Numbered from the stretch's first letter, positions 30,366 through 38,857 are shown. The stretch: DNA of 64,000 nucleotides from Neptunomonas qingdaonensis (GCF_900113275.1 NZ_FOOU01000002.1:124001-188000), one strand, 5' to 3'. Made by a program: numbers and translations. Notes: a model not told the origin generated them from the letters alone.

Positions 30366-33359
30366 TTATCGTTCCAAGCGAACGCGAAGGCGTCGAGCGC
30401 GCTCTTGAAATGCTGACTCCCCACCTTCCAGAATATCGCATACAGCTTTCCTAATATGCGAATTTTCTAATCCTCCTGCTCGATACGTGATAGGAGGCAG
30501 TCCTCCTTCTTGATGCGCCCCTACTTCAGCAATAATAATCTGATCAGCATTGGTGTTGATTACAAGATTAGCGTTATGCGTGACCATAATGACTTGTCGT
30601 TTGGCTTTTGCGGCTATAAATAGCGGCACAAGCTCATCATTTACCGACTTAGGGTCCAAGTTTTCTTCTGGTTGATCAATTATCAGTGGCCGGTCATCAG
30701 TTTCATCCAAGGCGAGATATAGTAGAAGTAATACAACCCCCCGAGTCCCGGGCGAAAGCTTACGAATATCAGTTCTATCATATAGAATTTCATACCGAAC
30801 TGAGATGTGATCAGTTCCAAAAAGCCAATGAGCGAATTGTTTCAACCACGTTTTATATTCTGTCTGCTGTTCAGGCGCATAAGGCGCATGGGCAAGCAAG
30901 TCTTGTATATAGGCCGATATAAAGCTTGTCATTGCTCCTTGTATCACGGCAGCATCACCATTTTCCCACGCAGGCTTAAGTTTCTCTTCCGCTAGAACAG
31001 TTAAAGATCCACGACCATTGAAGGGACCGGATTTACGTCGATCGAGAAGATTTTCCTCGGCAAATGTCCCCCACTTCTTGACATCAACTACTCTTCGAAC
31101 AGAAAAACCAAGCTTGCCTAATGTCCCGGAAGAAGCTGCTAACCTCTCCATTAAAGGCCCATAGAGCTCAGCGAGCGCAGATTGCTCGTTTATAACAGCC
31201 TCAAAAATTCGTCCATACACATCGTCACGCTCAGTTTGTAAACCTTTCTTACGATGAGTCGCCCCCTCCGCATCAATATATTTTGCTTCAAGCCCCTTAA
31301 GAACGGCAGCCTCCTTTCCAATACGCTTAGTCAGTGCTGCGTACTGGTCCCGAACCACCTTATCAGCACTGAACAACGATTCTAATCGAGTCATCTCAGT
31401 TACGATCGTTGTTAGGTTCAGCGTTCCAAGATCAACATCATCTGCTATGAAAGGAGTGCTTGGATCTCTAGGCAGCATAGGCATGCCGTTAAGTTCGGCA
31501 ATATTTTTGTCGGCCCATGCCACATATCCGGCCAGACTAGCATCTACATTCCCCTTATAAATAAGTAAGAAATCTTCCCACTGACTATCATCAAGCCCGC
31601 TTTGACTATGTCGATCCCGTGCCTGACGAAGTAGCTCTGGAGCCTTTGTTGCGCGAGTGCTTAAGACCTCATCCTGCATTGTAATGAAAGTACGGCGTTG
31701 ATTTGTAAAGGCTTGAATCTTCTCCCTAAGAGCTTCAGCAAACTTCCCAAGCTCCTCATGGCGTTTGACCTGTATTTCCGTACCCTTAACAACAAGTTTG
31801 GCAAGATCCGTCTTATAGTTATCGATCAATATTTTCTTCTGAGCAACTTGGGTCCGAAGCGTGCTCACCAAATTCTCTTTTTCTAGTTCGATAGCTATTC
31901 GATCAGAAAGATCAGATATAGCTTCAGACTCCCGATTTCTAGCCTGTCGGAAACGGCTGGTCCGGAACTCTCGAAATTCTTCGAAATTAATAGCACCCTC
32001 ACGCTCATCAAGAGGATGAGCTTCTAAGATTACCCTCTCCATCTCTTTTATAAGCCCATCCGAGACACCATTTGACGAACATAGCTCTTCGACGAACTGC
32101 TGCGACAGATACCTAGCTCTAGGATATAAAAGATGCCCGTTGGCATCTCGCCCATCCAATGCCCGCGTAGCCTCCCCTCCAACTCCCCAAGTAAGAGTAA
32201 TCGTCGCATCCCCAATAAGTGGTTTTGCACGAGATAAAAAGGACGGGCTGGTATTTTCGCTTGCATTCCACACAATCGGCGAAATGGAATCGCACCCTGC
32301 AGCAATCATATCTGCAAGAGCAGTTTTTCCGGAGCCTCGGGAGCCTATAATAGCGACCAAGCCTGGATTGAGAGGTATTTGGGGCGTTTGTGCCCAAGTC
32401 GCGTCAGCTATCGAAGCATCGGAAATGACTTGAGATGGCATAGCAGAAGGTGGTGGCTCAGCCCCAACGAATGCTCGTCCCTCTGGGTCGATACATGCTT
32501 GACGTAAAGCATCAAACTCCACGCCACCTTTAATCCAAGAGAAACGGTTTTCAACAGGCTGCCCAACTGTCTTCAGGTGATGCGAGTCGCTGCCATGAAG
32601 ACAAGGTTTACAGCCATTATATCGCTCACGCAATTCCTCGGCATCAACGCTACGCCGCCCAATCCAGAAATCCCGTTGTGCGGCGCTGCTAGAGAATATT
32701 ATATGAGCAAACGTCTCTATTTCTTGGCGCATAGTGGTGTCAGCAGCCTGACGTACGCCAGATGTTCCATCACTCACTCCCCCAGCCACGGCTATGATGA
32801 TGTTATTTTTAGCCCATTCACTCTGATGATAGACTTCTCGTAGCTGCGTAAAATTGACTTTGAATTGTGTTGCGCCGTGCTGTAGCGCCACATGGTCGTC
32901 AATGATACTGGGGTTTGCGCGCTTCCCAAGCCTTATCAATTCACTTCGTGTGCAATCAAACCGATCGCTATAAGCCAGAAACTGCAGACGAGTAAGTATT
33001 CGTTGTAGTTCAGTGACATGCTCTGGGTCTTCAGGGCTAACAAGGAGATGAATATTCACAAATCCAGATTTAGCAGCGACATCCAACCGAAGCTCAATAT
33101 TTGGGAATATCAACTGAACGTCAGGTAGCCTGCCATCTACTTTGTACTTCAATACCTGTTCATAGGTGTCAGTCACATAATAATCGGTGACCGCTATAGC
33201 CTCTACTCTTGGAGTAAGTTCCTCAAGTGCCGTTAAGTACTCCCCCCAAGGGTCATCGCCTTTGAATTGATTGTTGAGAATAGTTCCAGGGGCGTGAATA
33301 TGTGGTTCCCAGCGTCGCCATTGCGAACCTCGACTTATCATCCTTACTCCATTAGTCAT
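30366..33359 (-). CDS. PHP-domain and SMC-like ATPase (TrlF-type)
   Basis: A 997-residue protein combining an N-terminal PHP phosphoesterase-like domain with an SMC/ABC-like ATPase. PHP metal ligands are visible as H20 and H22 (PHIHAPG) and HGSDSHH near residue 265. Walker A IIGSRGSGKT is near residue 340, followed by a long charged coiled-coil region. The signature LSPGTRG, Walker B LIIDQPEENLD and switch VTHNANL occur in the last fifth. I believe databases call this the TrlF family. PHP plus ATPase architecture in a defence-rich element suggests an anti-phage nuclease, which is inference. The gene stands alone between two hairpin repeats; the start could be 33359 or the ATG six codons in. 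Confidence 0.85.
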   Translation of the reverse strand: MTNGVRMISRGSQWRRWEPHIHAPGTILNNQFKGDDPWGEYLTALEELTPRVEAIAVTDYYVTDTYEQVLKYKVDGRLPDVQLIFPNIELRLDVAAKSGFVNIHLLVSPEDPEHVTELQRILTRLQFLAYSDRFDCTRSELIRLGKRANPSIIDDHVALQHGATQFKVNFTQLREVYHQSEWAKNNIIIAVAGGVSDGTSGVRQAADTTMRQEIETFAHIIFSSSAAQRDFWIGRRSVDAEELRERYNGCKPCLHGSDSHHLKTVGQPVENRFSWIKGGVEFDALRQACIDPEGRAFVGAEPPPSAMPSQVISDASIADATWAQTPQIPLNPGLVAIIGSRGSGKTALADMIAAGCDSISPIVWNASENTSPSFLSRAKPLIGDATITLTWGVGGEATRALDGRDANGHLLYPRARYLSQQFVEELCSSNGVSDGLIKEMERVILEAHPLDEREGAINFEEFREFRTSRFRQARNRESEAISDLSDRIAIELEKENLVSTLRTQVAQKKILIDNYKTDLAKLVVKGTEIQVKRHEELGKFAEALREKIQAFTNQRRTFITMQDEVLSTRATKAPELLRQARDRHSQSGLDDSQWEDFLLIYKGNVDASLAGYVAWADKNIAELNGMPMLPRDPSTPFIADDVDLGTLNLTTIVTEMTRLESLFSADKVVRDQYAALTKRIGKEAAVLKGLEAKYIDAEGATHRKKGLQTERDDVYGRIFEAVINEQSALAELYGPLMERLAASSGTLGKLGFSVRRVVDVKKWGTFAEENLLDRRKSGPFNGRGSLTVLAEEKLKPAWENGDAAVIQGAMTSFISAYIQDLLAHAPYAPEQQTEYKTWLKQFAHWLFGTDHISVRYEILYDRTDIRKLSPGTRGVVLLLLYLALDETDDRPLIIDQPEENLDPKSVNDELVPLFIAAKAKRQVIMVTHNANLVINTNADQIIIAEVGAHQEGGLPPITYRAGGLENSHIRKAVCDILEGGESAFQERARRLRVRLER

Positions 33360-33538
33360 TATTAGTCCTTAGTGATATCTCCTAAAGCTTACAGATTCTA
33401 AGTGAAAGTCTGGTATCTAGCCACTTCCAATTATCTCCCCTAACGAAATCCACTTTGGCCAGCAGCTGACACCAATCCAGGCAATGATGCTCGACCTGCT
33501 CAGACAACAACTATTCGGAGGTCAGAACAAGCATTCCT

Positions 33539-33597
33539 GATTCCAACCGACGTACTGACGACCCGTCGCTATTGCAGCGACGGGTCGTCGATTGCGT
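33539..33597. repeat. Hairpin repeat copy 2
   Basis: Second copy of the unit at 30276, in the same orientation. It contains a perfect 14-bp stem (33557-33570/33576-33589) with a 5-nt ATTGC loop. It lies just 3' of the ATPase gene ending at 33601 and upstream of the PHP-ATPase gene, so the two copies bracket that gene. There is no T-run, so a simple terminator is not the obvious reading. Confidence 0.8.
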
Positions 33598-33600
33598 CGA

Positions 33601-35070
33601 TCAGTCTCCAGCCTCCATCCCAACAACTATGCGTCGGTGTTTACCACGTTCACCCAGCTGCAACAGAACCCCTTGGGCACTGAGAGCCTTTTGGAGAGTG
33701 GCCAGGCGCTTAGATAACGATATGGCACTCTGAGGCCAAGTACGCGTGCTGTTTGTTACCCTGGGGGGTACGGTTACAGTTAGCTGCTGTAGTAACTGGG
33801 TAGGAGATCCGGACCAAGCCTGTTCTTTATGCTGTTTCGCGAACTTTAGTACAGCGAACGCAAGCTGATCTTCCTGGATCGTATCAAGCATTGTCCGCTG
33901 CTGGTTCTTCGCATAGCTTTTCTGGATTTGCCCTGCTGGTAGCTCCAGCGCACACTCCATGGCTGCAAGCCAATGCACATAGCTGATCATACGCTGTGGA
34001 TAGATCACTTTGGCCGAATCCTGTACCTCCATAATATCCGCGATTAGATCGAGCAAACCCCGAAAGATCGTGGGTAGTAATCGGTTGAGTTCAGTCAGCA
34101 ATTGCTTCTCTTGCCGACGCTGATCGGGTGGCATCACCAGTAGGTTAAACGTGACGCAGCGGCTCGCCAAGTCTGTCTCCTGAATGAAGTTGTGAATGCC
34201 GTTCAGTACCACTGGAGCGTGCAGGTTAACTGATGCTTCTTCGTGGTCGGAATAGAGCTTGCGCCCGAAGAGTGTTCCCCCAGTGGCAGCTACGCAGAGC
34301 GCATCGCTCCATGTATTCTTGAGCTCCCGAATGTTTTCCAGCACCAACAGATATCGGTTCAAGCTGCTGATTGCCAACTCTTTGGGATCTGAAGGAATCA
34401 TCTGAATCCCATTAGCATTGGGGTCTACAAGCGCCCGTAAGATCGACTTACACAGGAAGCTTTTCCCAGCTCCTTGCTCACCTTTAATGACCATGATCGG
34501 ATACCCTACGGTCTTATCCCTTGGGTGGCTGAGTATGTAGGTCATGCAACCGATGAACTGAAGCTTGTCATCCTTTGTCATGTTCAGAAAGGGAAGTAAC
34601 TGACGCCAGTCGCCGCCCTCTGCTGGTATTGGCAGAGCCATCGTAGTGTTGGAGCGGCTGAACAGCATGCCTGACCCATCAGATACGATTCTGACACTCC
34701 CTGGCTCAACAACAACCCGTGTATTGTCCTTGTCAGCAATATCGATCTCCAGACCGCCGGATTTGCTGCGACCGACCCTCTGATTGATCACCATCTCTTC
34801 ACCCTCAAACTCGGCGTAGGCGGCCAGGCTACTCTGTACTTCACCTACGTCTTCTTTCTTCAGAAGGTCACCGTGCGTATAAGCTGAGTGCCTGACCCAG
34901 CTGGCAAATTCTTTACCGTAAACTGATAGCGCAACAGGATTACCCGTAGTTCCGTCGAGGACTGCGTAGGGACGTTCATGTGAATCTACGCCCAACCTGG
35001 CACTAGCGATGACATAGTTGACGACCCGTTCGACCTTACTCTCTCCGGTATAATCTTCTTCACTGCTCAC
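33601..35070 (-). CDS. Phage-type AAA/SF3-like ATPase, putative replicative helicase
   Basis: The 489-residue product has a central P-loop ATPase: Walker A KGEQGAGKS at about 196-204, a hydrophobic strand YLLVLENI as likely Walker B, and an Asn/His-containing VVLNGIHNF strand, as in viral SF3 or D5-like helicases. The N-terminal 150 residues are unlike any primase I can name. The C-terminus is basic and could bind DNA. Its start overlaps the polymerase gene by 4 bp (ATGA), so the two are probably made together. A replicative helicase role is inferred from the fold and the polymerase partner; it might instead be a maintenance ATPase. Confidence 0.7.
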   Translation of the reverse strand: MSSEEDYTGESKVERVVNYVIASARLGVDSHERPYAVLDGTTGNPVALSVYGKEFASWVRHSAYTHGDLLKKEDVGEVQSSLAAYAEFEGEEMVINQRVGRSKSGGLEIDIADKDNTRVVVEPGSVRIVSDGSGMLFSRSNTTMALPIPAEGGDWRQLLPFLNMTKDDKLQFIGCMTYILSHPRDKTVGYPIMVIKGEQGAGKSFLCKSILRALVDPNANGIQMIPSDPKELAISSLNRYLLVLENIRELKNTWSDALCVAATGGTLFGRKLYSDHEEASVNLHAPVVLNGIHNFIQETDLASRCVTFNLLVMPPDQRRQEKQLLTELNRLLPTIFRGLLDLIADIMEVQDSAKVIYPQRMISYVHWLAAMECALELPAGQIQKSYAKNQQRTMLDTIQEDQLAFAVLKFAKQHKEQAWSGSPTQLLQQLTVTVPPRVTNSTRTWPQSAISLSKRLATLQKALSAQGVLLQLGERGKHRRIVVGMEAGD

Positions 35071-36440
35071 TTGTATTCTCCTTCACTATCACACTTGCAC
35101 TGGCGCAGGTCGTGCGACCAGAATAACTGCTCAACCTTTGTCTTAAGGCGGAAGCCGCTTAACACCTTGGCACTAGCGTCTTGCATCACCTCTTCTGCTT
35201 TGTTGATGGTTGCTTGGTAGCTCGCAATCGGTATCTCAATCAGGATCGCATCATGTAGACACCCAATGACATCGATCTGGGCGGCGGCTAATGCCGAGCA
35301 AGAGCGCCGAAGAATATCGGCCCCGGTTGCCTGTATGGGCCAGTTCCTCAGAGTGAGTAAGGAGGTGGCAGACGTTACCCACATGCGCCAGTCCAGACAC
35401 TCGATGTGGCCTATTCGGTAGGCGTATTCGGCTTTCTTTTGCATCCACTTAAGTGGGGCGGAGAACAAGTGCTCCAGCAGGCCAAACCATTGTTCAGCCT
35501 CCTTCAAACTGATCATCCACCCCTTTGCGATGCCCTGTATGCTGACCCCATAAAGGAAGGCGATCACCAACCGTTTTACCTGTTTACGGTTTAAGTGCTG
35601 CCATGCTCGCTCTTGATGGAGTTGCTCATACAAACCATCATTGAGATAAGCCTCAGCCATCCACACATCGCCGCTAGCCGCAGCTAGGATAGCGGGCTCT
35701 TGTGCCTGAAAATCAATTAGCACCACAAGCCGCCCCGAAGGTGGAACGATCAGGGTCCGATAATCCTTTGGCAGGTAAATGAATGAACTGCCACGAGGGC
35801 ATTCTCGCCCCGATACCGTGCTGAACGGCCTCGCCCATGAACGATGGCGTCCGTCATCATCAACCTCGAAACGGTTAATGATCCGGTTGCGATGCTGTGC
35901 CTTTGCTTCCAGTAGTAATGCTGCCAACTCATTCTCAGACTGAGCCAGCGAACCGCTATCAAGCAGAAGATCACCATCAGATCCCTTCGGCCAACTCTTT
36001 ACTGCCTGGGTTGATAGGCAGCACCTTAGCGCTGCTTGATTAATTTCTCCCTTACCATCGATCAGTCCAGCAGGAAGTTGGGAGATCAACTCTTTACCTC
36101 TGAGCTTCCACGCCTGTTTGGCCTTGGCTAGGGCCTCTGTATCAATAGGGATACCTCGCCGGTAACGCTTAGCGCAGTCATCCACAAAGGAGAACCTTCG
36201 TGCTGTAGTAGCATTTTCTGCGAAGCATCCCCTCAGCCGCCGTTCCAACGCCCTTAATACCCAGCGCTCTGGCAAGCCGTTCCCCGTCGCATCTAACAGG
36301 CTCTTGAGGATGCGCAGATCGTAGGTCAGCGCATCACTCGTTAGGCCATTGGTCAGGAGCCGGGCTTCAGCCACGGGGTCGAAGCCCCGTGACAGATCGC
36401 CCAGATATTCGTTACAGCTCATCAAGACAGTCATCATCAA
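35067..36440 (-). CDS. Stand-alone family-A DNA polymerase
   Basis: This 457-residue protein contains the family-A polymerase core. Motif A is at 238-250 with catalytic D243 (LIDFQAQEPA), motif B includes K289 and Y297-G298, a conserved RNWPIQATGADIL stretch lies at 365-376, and motif C reads H396-D397-A398. The Glu found after HD in E. coli Pol I is Ala here, as in some phage-type enzymes. There is no room for 5' nuclease or complete 3'-5' proofreading domains, so it should lack both. It overlaps the ATPase gene by 4 bp and the 208-residue gene by up to 29 bp. The start may be 36440 or 36422. Confidence 0.88.
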   Translation of the reverse strand: MMMTVLMSCNEYLGDLSRGFDPVAEARLLTNGLTSDALTYDLRILKSLLDATGNGLPERWVLRALERRLRGCFAENATTARRFSFVDDCAKRYRRGIPIDTEALAKAKQAWKLRGKELISQLPAGLIDGKGEINQAALRCCLSTQAVKSWPKGSDGDLLLDSGSLAQSENELAALLLEAKAQHRNRIINRFEVDDDGRHRSWARPFSTVSGRECPRGSSFIYLPKDYRTLIVPPSGRLVVLIDFQAQEPAILAAASGDVWMAEAYLNDGLYEQLHQERAWQHLNRKQVKRLVIAFLYGVSIQGIAKGWMISLKEAEQWFGLLEHLFSAPLKWMQKKAEYAYRIGHIECLDWRMWVTSATSLLTLRNWPIQATGADILRRSCSALAAAQIDVIGCLHDAILIEIPIASYQATINKAEEVMQDASAKVLSGFRLKTKVEQLFWSHDLRQCKCDSEGEYK

Positions 36441-37038
36441 AGTCGATCTCGTTGGTGATATCGATCCCTAGGCGTTTCAGGACTGGGTGATCCAGACTAT
36501 CGATGACTTTGCCTTTGAAGGCCGTTTCGAGCTGCTCGTCAAAGTCGGGCCAATCGTTGGGTAGCGGCCGCTTCGTTCTAGAAACTGAATACTCGTACTC
36601 GCTGGTCTGCATGTTCGATTTGACGGTGATCCAGTCGTCTAGGGCCGCCTCGACAATTGGCTCCATAGACTCGAACCAGGAATTGGTATCGCCGTTAAGC
36701 AGAGGTAGCTTCTGTGGATACAGCCGATACGCACCGGTGGTTGATACGGCTTGATGAAACGTCATCGGCCTAATCTGATCGACGAGACACTCCTGGACTT
36801 CTTCCACAAGAAGGTAATACTCCTCCTTCGCGAACCGCCCCCCGCTCTGAACTTTATCGATGATAGTGGCGGCTTCGAAGCTGTTCCCTGAGAAGCAGAA
36901 CATATCTTTGGCGCTGTAACGATTGATCAGATCTGATAGTGGCGCTGGGCGGGACTTGAGGTTGGGCTTAACTCCGCAGCCAGAGATTGCGCTATTGATA
37001 CTGGCGTTACGGTTGGTGTTGGTGTTATCGTTAGTCAT
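36412..37038 (-). CDS. Unknown 208-residue protein of the replication block
   Basis: No family recognised. The product is acidic at its C-terminus (FDDDCLDEL), with an Asn/Thr-rich N-terminal tail and no signal or membrane segment. It is the first gene of a tightly overlapping three-gene unit with the family-A polymerase and the ATPase, so an accessory replication role (loader, single-strand binding or terminal-protein-like) is possible but not shown by sequence. Many phage polymerase operons start with a protein of this size and position. Confidence 0.6.
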   Translation of the reverse strand: MTNDNTNTNRNASINSAISGCGVKPNLKSRPAPLSDLINRYSAKDMFCFSGNSFEAATIIDKVQSGGRFAKEEYYLLVEEVQECLVDQIRPMTFHQAVSTTGAYRLYPQKLPLLNGDTNSWFESMEPIVEAALDDWITVKSNMQTSEYEYSVSRTKRPLPNDWPDFDEQLETAFKGKVIDSLDHPVLKRLGIDITNEIDFDDDCLDEL

Positions 37039-37177
37039 GATATTCGGACCTCGTTGGTTAAAGATGTCCGTAGCATACCGCCCCTAACGGCGCCCCCTCA
37101 TTTAGATAAAAAAACTATTTATAGCAACAAGTTACTGCTAAATTAACCAAAACGAGCAAGGAGCTGGTGCCTTAAAC
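37039..37177. other. Divergent intergenic region, candidate origin or promoters
   Basis: About 140 bp between two divergent genes: a GC-rich part (around 37075-37100) beside an A/T-rich stretch (37101-37150). It must hold both promoters and is the best place in the element to look for an origin, but no iterons are visible. Confidence 0.35.
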
Positions 37178-38224
37178 ATGCCCAACAAATGCGCCAAAAG
37201 TGCAAATGCAACTAATTCTCAAAGACGAAGCAGTCTTAGATGCACTCAGTTCGGTCATTGGTTGAACCACAATCACTCTATCGCTATGGAATTGGCATTT
37301 CTTACTCGATTATCAGCGCCAAGATTCATTGACTACATCGCCCCCTTGGTTCTAACCACGAAGGATCAGAGGGCAAAATTTCATGAATACTTTGATAGCG
37401 ATACGAGAAAGCGCTCCTTAATACGAAGCAGTCTCGGAGCAGGCTTCCCAGATCGTTTCAAGACAGGAGACACTAGGCGTCGGGACGGTGGACTAATGGC
37501 GCACTTAAGCTTGAGAGTACTGGCCATTAGTTACTTAAGGATAGAGGCTAAGACGAGAGCGGTAGATGAGCCAGATCCACCTCCATCGCTACGACACTTC
37601 TATTTAGCTCTGTGCTTCGATCACAACACACAGCTCACTATTGCCCAGCTGACCAGTGATGATGACGCGTATCACCCTGGCTATTACCCGGATAGACAGT
37701 GGCTCCAAGATTTCATTGGAAGATCAGGATTGATAATGGCAAACCTGAAGCTGGGCAAACAACGAGGTGTGCCTATCGAGCGTATCTTGATACCAAAAGG
37801 GTCAATCTCAATAGATCGAATTACCCTTAAGGTACCGGCAGTCCCTATTGCATCTAGCAAAAAGAATTCCGAGCAAGAAGCCTCCCACGATTTACTGATA
37901 GACAGCTCCCTCTGCAAACACCTACGGAAGCTTCAGCAGGACGAGATAGATCGTACAGGTGGGTTCACATTCGGGCCTAGAAGGTCGCCACCACACATCC
38001 GTTTTAGCACCAGCCCAGCCCTCCCCGTTGAGCGTGTCGTTCAATTATCCTATTCTGAAGACGCCATGCAGAGACAAACACTCGTTAAGCATTTGCGTCG
38101 CTGGCTCTCTAAAGGTAATAACCAAGCCTTAAGCCGCCTAGGAGGAGATCAGCGGCAAGATTTACATGGTTCTGGATACTTTGATTGGGAGGCTGATGGC
38201 TTCCTTGGTTTAGGATGGTCATGA
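37178..38224 (+). CDS. Unknown 348-residue protein near the right end
   Basis: I cannot assign a family. The product is basic, soluble and rich in Arg, with a late SLSK-like Arg/Ser region and FDWEADGFLGLGW at the C-terminus. The first 36 residues are poorly structured, and AAGGAG lies about 15 nt before the ATG at 37178, which is far. A later ATG at 37286 (MELAFL) is another possible start. It diverges from the replication block and is the last gene before the right attachment core, so an initiator, excisionase-linked or regulatory role is conceivable. Nothing in the sequence proves one. Confidence 0.55.
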   Translation: MPNKCAKSANATNSQRRSSLRCTQFGHWLNHNHSIAMELAFLTRLSAPRFIDYIAPLVLTTKDQRAKFHEYFDSDTRKRSLIRSSLGAGFPDRFKTGDTRRRDGGLMAHLSLRVLAISYLRIEAKTRAVDEPDPPPSLRHFYLALCFDHNTQLTIAQLTSDDDAYHPGYYPDRQWLQDFIGRSGLIMANLKLGKQRGVPIERILIPKGSISIDRITLKVPAVPIASSKKNSEQEASHDLLIDSSLCKHLRKLQQDEIDRTGGFTFGPRRSPPHIRFSTSPALPVERVVQLSYSEDAMQRQTLVKHLRRWLSKGNNQALSRLGGDQRQDLHGSGYFDWEADGFLGLGWS

Positions 38225-38492
38225 AGGGATAATTCATACCGTGGGCATCGAAGCTCGATCAATAGGGTGCAGGACATTCAAGCCGTTGACTCGGTACATT
38301 CGACGACTTGTCACCATTTTTAGGGCAGAGATAGCTCCGGTCTTTTGCCGGTCCTTTGAATTTCACCTTACGCTGTATGGGCTGTTGCGGCTCACTACGT
38401 GGACTTCCTTGCCCCTTATATAGGGTCAGCATTGATTGGAACTTCGTTACAATGCTTGATTTTTATAGAAAAAATCACTACTGTCACTTCTT
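38225..38492. other. Non-coding right end of the element
   Basis: About 270 bp up to the attachment core. A short frame at 38241-38423 lacks a ribosome site and family features. The sequence before the core is not the 5' half of a tRNA, which shows that the right junction does not rebuild the host gene. Confidence 0.5.
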
Positions 38493-38500
38493 CTCATAAT
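38493..38500 (+). repeat. Right attachment core (attR), CTCATAAT
   Basis: Identical to the left core at 19192-19199, preceded by element DNA and followed directly by the tRNA 3' half. Confidence 0.85.
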
Positions 38501-38537
38501 CCGTCGGTCCCAGGTTCAAGTCCTGGTGGGCCCACCA
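38501..38537 (+). tRNA. tRNA-Ile2 (CAT), 3' half, disrupted by integration
   Basis: These 37 nt complete the tRNA begun at 19160: 3' anticodon-stem strand, variable loop, T arm CCAGG/CCTGG around TTCAAGT, acceptor strand TGGGCCC and an encoded ACCA. It has no promoter of its own in the adjacent element DNA and cannot form a tRNA alone. Pairing of its acceptor strand with the 5' half 19.3 kb away shows they were one gene. Confidence 0.88.
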
Positions 38538-38857
38538 TATTTACCCCGTTAGACCTGAGATTAATTATCCTAAATATTAATCTCAGTGCTCCCCTGCATA
38601 CTAGATCCCCATTCGTTGTAAGCTCAACTCTGCTTGTATTCTTCTATTAAATACGCAATTGCTCAATGCTAATTTCAGATCGCATACCGGCATTAAAAGC
38701 AAGGAATTGACAACTTACGCCAGGCACAGAGAATACAAAAATAACCCTCTGGCTGCTTCTGTACCTCGATGAAAAACCAGCTCGGTTTTAATTGCAAAAA
38801 TAGCGGTGTTTTAACCACTTGCGCAACGAAAAGACTTTTCAAAAACCATAGACAACT
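38538..38857. other. Intergenic region after the tRNA 3' half
   Basis: About 320 bp with no gene. It contains the inverted repeat at 38555-38586 and otherwise A/T-rich host-like sequence leading to the end of the glycan cluster. Confidence 0.4.
38555..38586. repeat. 11-bp inverted repeat downstream of the tRNA
   Basis: CTGAGATTAAT and ATTAATCTCAG form a perfect stem with a 10-nt loop, 17 bp after the tRNA CCA. It is probably the original transcription or processing end of the tRNA gene; a T-run is lacking. Confidence 0.5.

Larger units (their letters stand above)
19192..38500. mobile_element. 19.3-kb integrated element in the tRNA-Ile2 anticodon loop
   Basis: The element is bounded by the 8-bp direct repeat CTCATAAT (19192-19199 and 38493-38500). 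Left of the first copy is the 5' half of a tRNA and right of the second is the 3' half. This is the expected product of tyrosine-recombinase insertion into a tRNA anticodon loop. It encodes the integrase, a complete CAT tRNA, a type IC restriction-modification operon with prrC, a PHP/SMC-like ATPase, a family-A DNA polymerase with an ATPase partner, and several unknown genes. No conjugation or phage structural genes are recognisable, so any transfer would need a helper. The repeat is exactly 8 bp: flanking bases differ on both sides. Confidence 0.9.

Noticed and set aside
33459-33540. Short frame (about 38 codons) reading QQLFGGQNK, reminiscent of IS66-type transposase leucine-rich segments
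   Set aside because: Too short, preceded by stops, and no inverted repeats or other transposase fragments nearby.
38241-38423. 60-residue frame between the 348-residue gene and attR
   Set aside because: GTG start without a ribosome site, Arg/Leu-rich composition and no partner gene. Treated as non-coding.
19160-38537. CRISPR arrays or prophage structural genes within the element
   Set aside because: No regularly spaced repeats and no capsid, terminase, portal or tail genes are visible.
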